A stretch of 64,000 bases of DNA, taken from the NCBI GenBank assembly GCA_004802725.1, contig SGPM01000105.1:1-64000 (forward strand). The letters run 5' to 3'. This DNA is from Antrodiella citrinella (taxonomy: Eukaryota > Basidiomycota > Agaricomycetes > Polyporales > Steccherinaceae). Below, in pieces: positions 58,831 to 64,000 of the stretch (position 1 is its first letter; every line of letters begins with the position of its first letter). The notes under the pieces were generated by a model, which saw nothing but the letters and a program-made list of their open reading frames with translations, was not told the DNA's origin and did not search any database. A program made the translations under genes and the position numbers.

Positions 58831-60173
58831 GGTACGACGGGTTAGAGAAACATGCGTGGTCCGAAACTCAGCACGCTCTTGGGATCAGCCAGGATGAGCT
58901 AGAGAACTCAAGACGTGTTAATGCTCACACGCAGAGCAAGACCAGATGGTCTGAATCTTTTCTGTTCGCGTTCGTATGGTCTGGTGAAAAGAGGGCGTTG
59001 GATGCTGCCACTGAGACGCCGGTTTACAGTAGTCGACGTGTCGACGAGCATGCGCACTGTGCAAATGACCACGTCGATGTTGCTGCAATGGCGCGTGTGG
59101 TTGCGGACAATACGATGGACATAAAGTGAAGTTTCACGACGACAAGCCTTTAGACTATCGAGAGCGGAGATAATGTATAGGATGTCCCCAAGATATGAAT
59201 GCAGTGCTGGGAACTTACCTGTATGAATTGGTGGCGTAGCGTCACGCAGCAGCTCTAATTGCATGAAGCGAGGTCTGCAGTCTAGACACTCGGTGGTTGT
59301 ATATCTTCAAACAACTCGTCGCAAATGCCGTTAGCAAAAGGAGACGAAAAATTTCCGGAGAGCGGAGCGCTCATGATCGGCGCATTGTGGGTCCTAACAA
59401 TGAAGGTTTGTAACGTTGCTACTTACTTTAAATTGGGCGCGTCGGTCGACATCCTACGATTTTACAGTAATAATCTGACCTGTACGTTCTCCAGACTCCA
59501 TTCACTTCATGAGATACCGGCGAACTTAGACCTCGATGCCAGGCCGGCCCAGTGAACGCTAGTAACTCTTGCAAGTCTTTTACATGACCTGCTTCGCCAA
59601 GAATTGAAGATTGAAGATGGCAGCTACATCTGCGCTCATCCTATCTGCGTGTATTTGCCACCAATCCGCTCGCCTCATCTGCACGTCTCCACATTTATCC
59701 TCGTCGGTCCTCGTTTGCACCTCGCCAGCCACACCCAGCCGCTTCCGTCCTCTCACTGTACTTCTCCCTGCGACCCATTCTGCTCCTGCTACTCCGATTT
59801 GCTTGTATCTTCTCCAGTCATCCCAGTTTCGTCCATATAATGGTATTCAGCCACACGTCTCGAGGCTTGCGACCAGTCCGCGCACGTTCTGTAGATATGA
59901 AGAATTGTTCATAGTAGTCGTTGTCAATGAGCGAAATGACATACCATTTCCCATGCACTTTTGAACCACGTCTTTGTTTCTGCGGAATAAAATTCGTGTT
60001 CATCAGTGCGTTACGCGTGAGTGCACTACCATGTTAACGATATACCTTCTTTTCACGCTCCAAGCTCTGCCAAAACTCTGTCAGTGAAGCATCTGCGTGA
60101 CTGCGGCGACGTTTCGATGTACCGCCTTGTCGTCCACTGGGTTATCCCCAGTGCATGTAGAAGTCAGCGGCGG
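58831..60173. other. Gene-free or unresolved stretch
   Basis: No gene can be supported. On the minus strand an ATG-led frame ends at a strong donor CAG|GTAAGT near 59217, after MQLELLRDATPPIHT, but no convincing next exon was found. The plus-strand frame at 59604-59964 is Pro/Ser/Leu-rich and probably spurious. Confidence 0.4.
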
Positions 60174-62797
60174 CTATGCCACCTTCTTTCTTTCGACTGC
60201 GCTGAGGACTGTAAGAATGAGTGAGTATATGGGATTGCCCACGATAATGAGCTTCCATACCTCCGGTGTTTGAAAATTCACAAGCGGCTTCATAAAAGCC
60301 TTTCCTTTAAGCTTAGCGGTGGTGTTCGTGTCGTCTTGCGTTGTAACTCCCTTTGAGGCGGACACAGCCTGATCATCTTGGGTACCAGTGCCGGGCGTCG
60401 GCTTCATAGGATCGGTTGTCATCGCAGAAGATGTTTTGCGAGAAGACCCTTCCAAGGAAACAACAGAGCAAATTGGTGGTGGCACGACATTCGATGAGGT
60501 AATGGTCGCGGCAGATGTACTCGAAGGGCCAGGATTCCCCGGGATCGGACTCGCTAGCGAGAGAGAAGACAGTGTTGCAGGAGAACACAAAGCAGCAGCA
60601 GAGGAACTCGAGGCAGGTGCAGATGAGTCAACAGAATGGTCAGGCGACGACAGCAGGTCAAGAAAAGCAGACGCGTTGGAAGAGTTGTCGGGAAAAGCGC
60701 CAGAAGTATTAGAATACGAAGCGGACGGCCGAGAAGAACTTGCGCCTGTATCGTTGAAAAGATCGTCCCTATCAGAATGCGTCACGTCAGCTCACCACAC
60801 AGACCACTGGGTAATACGAACAAAGGATCTTGAAGCTGCAGTTAATCGAGTATACAAGTCAGCGCCGTCAAGCAAGTCAGAAAGTGAAGAACTCACCTGG
60901 CTTTGCATGTCACGGTGCTTTCTTTTGTCCACCCGAGGCTGCGGAAAAACGTTGACGTTGTCGTCGATGCGTCCAGCAGAGGATAACTGTTACTTACATG
61001 ACCTCTGTCCAATGAGGCGGCGTTGTCGTTAGGCTCATCGTCGTGAACAGAATCCGGACTGATGAATTTAGTGGCAGGGATCTCGAGTCGCACTCTCTTC
61101 GTCTTGCTACCAAGGAAAGGCGTTGTGGGCTTGGATCTCTTGCGTGAGACAGTGTCTTTGTCGATCTCCAAAGCCCCGAATCGTGGTCTCCACATAGCGT
61201 AATAGATGCTAGCAAATTCGGTCACCTTCCAGTTCGAGTCGCAGAGGCGCAAGTCAGGGAAATGTGCAGTCATCTCGCGATTAAAATGTTCGCGAAGGTC
61301 AAGCGGAGCCTGGAGCCATGTCAAAGGTAACGTCGAGCAGTAACTTAGGAAAGAAAACCATATAGACTTCGAGAGGCCCCGCATCTTTTCTGCATCTTCT
61401 TCAGTAACGGTGGTGCCGTCGCTGCGTTGGATAAAATGCAGCTTCTTATTGGATGCTTTCTTCGGCCCATCTGGCACTACGTCTTGGGGATTTGCCACGC
61501 TGCCGCCGCCTGTCGTAAACTTGTTCCATTCTAGCTTGGTCCAGAAGGAGATATGCTTGTGATCTTTACGCCTCAAAGCGGTTTCGTCAGCATGTTGCGC
61601 TTTCGAAGATAGCCGGAGAGCCGGATTGACAGGGAATGGGGCGCTGGACCGTTCTGGGCCTTCCAGTCGCGATTGAACAGTTGAAAGTAGCTTTTCGTAC
61701 GATTCTCTGCAAAGATATAACACGTTCAACATGTTTTAGAGCGCATATATGCTGTACTTACCTCAACTGCGCCTGTTGGGCTTCTGAGGAAGACAACTGC
61801 TGCCTACACGTGCGTTCAAATATCGAAAAATTGTCCTCAGAAATGATTAGCACGTACTGTGTATGATTGAAAGCTCTCTTCTGATGTTCGTAGTCGCTTC
61901 GAAGCGAGGTATACCTGCCTAAGAGCGACAAGTACGCCGAATTGCCACACCTTCTCAATTCTTCTTCGCTGAGGCAGCCAATATAATCAGACGAGGAGAA
62001 GCTCTACAGTCGATGAGATATGATCAATTAGTCGTGAGTGAGACAAGTGGAAGTATACCCCATCATTGATGTTCCTACGACTTTCGAGGCAATATGGACG
62101 GTGTCGACAGTCCTCTTCTCTTGAAAATGGCGAACAGTCTCTCGGAAAGACAGAAAACAAACTATCTGAGACTGCGTGGGTCCGCAGGTATGACCCTCGG
62201 ATTGTTGAATAAGACGGTACCATTTCTGCTCAAAATAGAATTTCGAGTGCTGCACGGTCAAAGACAGTATATGCAACGCACCTGATGCGTCTCGACGGGA
62301 TCCATCCATCTTTTGACGACAACGAGAGGGATCGGCAGCGTCGGGATCACGTGAAACTGAGAGCATTGAGGGCATACGACCGTCGTGAGCTCTAGACTCG
62401 TCGGGCTGGCTGTGCGTCTCGAGTCTTGGGTCTTGTCTGAGTCTATAACTGCCGCCGACGTTCTATAAAACAGTTGAGGTCAATGGGATGGTACAAGATG
62501 GAGCTATCACAAAGAACATACATCAGCTGCTCTACTACTGTTCGCCGTTTCGACATCTGAGTCGATCCTTCTGCGTTTCAGCAAGTTCTCTTCAAGCCCT
62601 TCTGTGAGCTGGCTTGTATTCCGTTTGGATTGACTGCCGCCGTGATCTTCTTGTGCCTCCAGGAAGTTCACGAAAGCCGGAGTAAAGTTGATGGGGACAG
62701 CAGGTCTAGTAGGACAGTGTCTCCGATAAGTTTGACGGGACACCACCTTGCCATCACAGCGGTTGCAAGGACACGCTTGTCGCCGATGTTCAGACAT
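60174..62797 (-). CDS. Unrecognised multi-exon protein with N-terminal Cys-rich motif
   Basis: Working model with seven exons: 62522-62797, 62282-62462, 62059-62225, 61858-62003, 61762-61803, 60897-61706 and 60174-60768, giving 738 aa. Phases close, but exons 2-3 are doubtful because other frames there look equally protein-like (one reads VVCPQCSQFHVIP). The N-terminus has ACPCNRCDGKVVSRQTYRRHC, a compact Cys/His cluster common in mushroom hypothetical proteins. The best-supported part is the 270-residue exon at 60897-61706. It holds ESYEKLLSTVQSRL, SFWTKLEWNKF, KMRGLSKSIWFSFL and HFPDLRLCDSNWKVTEFASI. The last exon is Ser/Thr/Ala-rich and disordered. No enzyme motif. A DNA-binding or transposon-derived origin is conceivable from the Cys cluster, but this is a guess. 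Confidence 0.55.
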
Positions 62798-64000
62798 AAG
62801 GGAAAGAGGATGAGGACAAGGCTCATGGAATTCGAACAGACGCATACATGCAGTACTTCGGGATGTCGGGAAATGCCGTAGATACCACGCGACATGTCAT
62901 GACACTCAATCCCGCACATACCAGACATCTCCGCAATGCGCATTGACTTGAAGGAGACAAAACGACCTACCCTTCGGAACACCCGACTGGAAAGTTAGAA
63001 CGTAAACAAGCACGACGTAGTAGCACCTCAAAGTCTCAATCCTCGTCTAACTTACGGTCCAGATATGCCTTAGACCTGACGCGACCCCGTCGCGACCACA
63101 GCGCACTCTATCATGTAACAGAAGCTTCGCCCCCCGTTCGTCATCTAATCGCACTCACGATGAAACGTTCGTCGTGTCCGTGTATTCACATCGGCATTGT
63201 CACATTGAACTCTTGTTGCTTCTAGGCAGAAGGCGCACGGACTCAACTTGTGATTTCGACGATCACTTGTTGCTGCGTACTAGTTCCCGACCTCAAGGTG
63301 CATGTGTATCCAGTTCTTCGACAAGAGGACATCGCCGTCATGATGATGATGAAGATGTCGGGCCTGAGGTCCTACTGTCACCGACGATCCCAAACGTCAT
63401 TCAGCTGCCCGTGGGGTCCACTCGTATCTGACATGCTGTTCGGTCTCGCTACCAGCGAAGTCGAAGGCCCAATCTGATGTGCTCTCACCGCTGTCGTTGT
63501 CAACGAGCTGATTGAGAGATTAAATCATCGGAGGAAGTGTCGGAATGATCATAAACACATGGCTGTGGTATGTACGCACATAGGTAACAGTGTGGTGAAC
63601 TGCTTCGAAGCTCGGTAGTACCAGCGCAGATTCCGTGAGATACGTGATGGATGAAGGTTCGCCACGGACAAGACTACATCGACGTCCTCGATCTCAGAAT
63701 TGCACTACGTGGTTGCAGTGAGCACTTGTTCAGACCTATATAGAAGCAGTGTTAATTGTGTCACAGCCTATGAAGCACAGCGTGGCGTACATTTATGGCT
63801 GAGATATAAACATGGGGACATATTGAAGGTATTCGCGATCAGGCTCTTCTTGGTGATATCCTAATTGCCCCATGTGGTTTATAAAAGCACGCCTTCAAGT
63901 GGAAATTGTCAACGCGAGAGCACTCGAGCGACAAGCTGGAAGTTGAGGTCAAACGCGAATCCTGACCAAAGACAAAAGCATGAGAATCCTGACGCAGGTA
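62798..64000. other. Right edge, no supported gene
   Basis: The left part is the promoter side of the preceding minus-strand gene. Short plus-strand frames at 63174-63477 have no domain or splice support. A gene may begin or end here beyond what I can resolve. Confidence 0.35.

Noticed and set aside
59604..59964. 117-codon plus-strand frame
   Set aside because: Pro/Ser/Leu-rich low-complexity translation with no splice or domain support.

Overview
The window comes from a mushroom-forming basidiomycete (Agaricomycetes-like nuclear DNA). Genes are packed on both strands and almost all are split by 45-80 nt GT-AG introns. Families typical of such fungi are present: an adenylate-forming reductase, orphan kinase-like proteins, seven-TM proteins and secreted pepsin-like proteases. 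No bacterial, organellar or viral genes were recognised. Exon coordinates were worked out by hand from splice signals, conserved protein motifs and reading phase; a model called phase-consistent has exon lengths that sum to an open frame.

Layout. 1-2.9 kb: ATP synthase epsilon (ATP15), divergent from a Rab4-like GTPase. 2.9-6.4 kb: gene-free, repeat-rich DNA with N runs. 6.4-11.8 kb: dual-specificity phosphatase, eIF4A, and a divergent SF3B2 splicing factor. 12.4-21.7 kb: the most interesting block, a complete A-T-R adenylate-forming (NRPS-like) reductase flanked by two paralogous monocarboxylate-type MFS transporters with matching exon structures, a compact candidate metabolite locus. 22.2-24.8 kb: ribosome-quality-control E3 ligase HEL2/ZNF598, with an apparent frameshift near its 3' end. 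25.2-29.5 kb: a kinase-like gene, an intact secreted aspartic protease, and decayed partial copies of both between them, which record a tandem duplication. 29.9-33.2 kb: a 1052-aa coiled-coil protein of unknown function. 33.8-44.5 kb: deubiquitinase UBP3/USP10, O-mannosyltransferase PMT2, fibrillarin NOP1, mitochondrial ribosomal protein mL54 and a small single-TM protein. 46-50 kb: a TFIIIC WD40 subunit with a possible degenerate relative of its C-terminus beside it. 50-52.2 kb: low-complexity DNA and a badly resolved N-rich patch. 52.2-58.2 kb: an MDR oxidoreductase, a choline-transporter-like protein and a seven-TM protein. 58.3-58.8 kb: an inverted-repeat element. 60.2-62.8 kb: an unrecognised multi-exon gene. 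No confident gene was found at either end.

Most genes are housekeeping: translation and its quality control, splicing, rRNA modification, Pol III transcription, glycosylation, ATP synthesis. The accessory signal sits at 12.4-21.7 kb, 25-29.5 kb and in the repeat tracts. ATP15/Rab, eIF4A/SF3B2, MFS/reductase and coiled-coil/UBP3 are divergent pairs that may share promoters.
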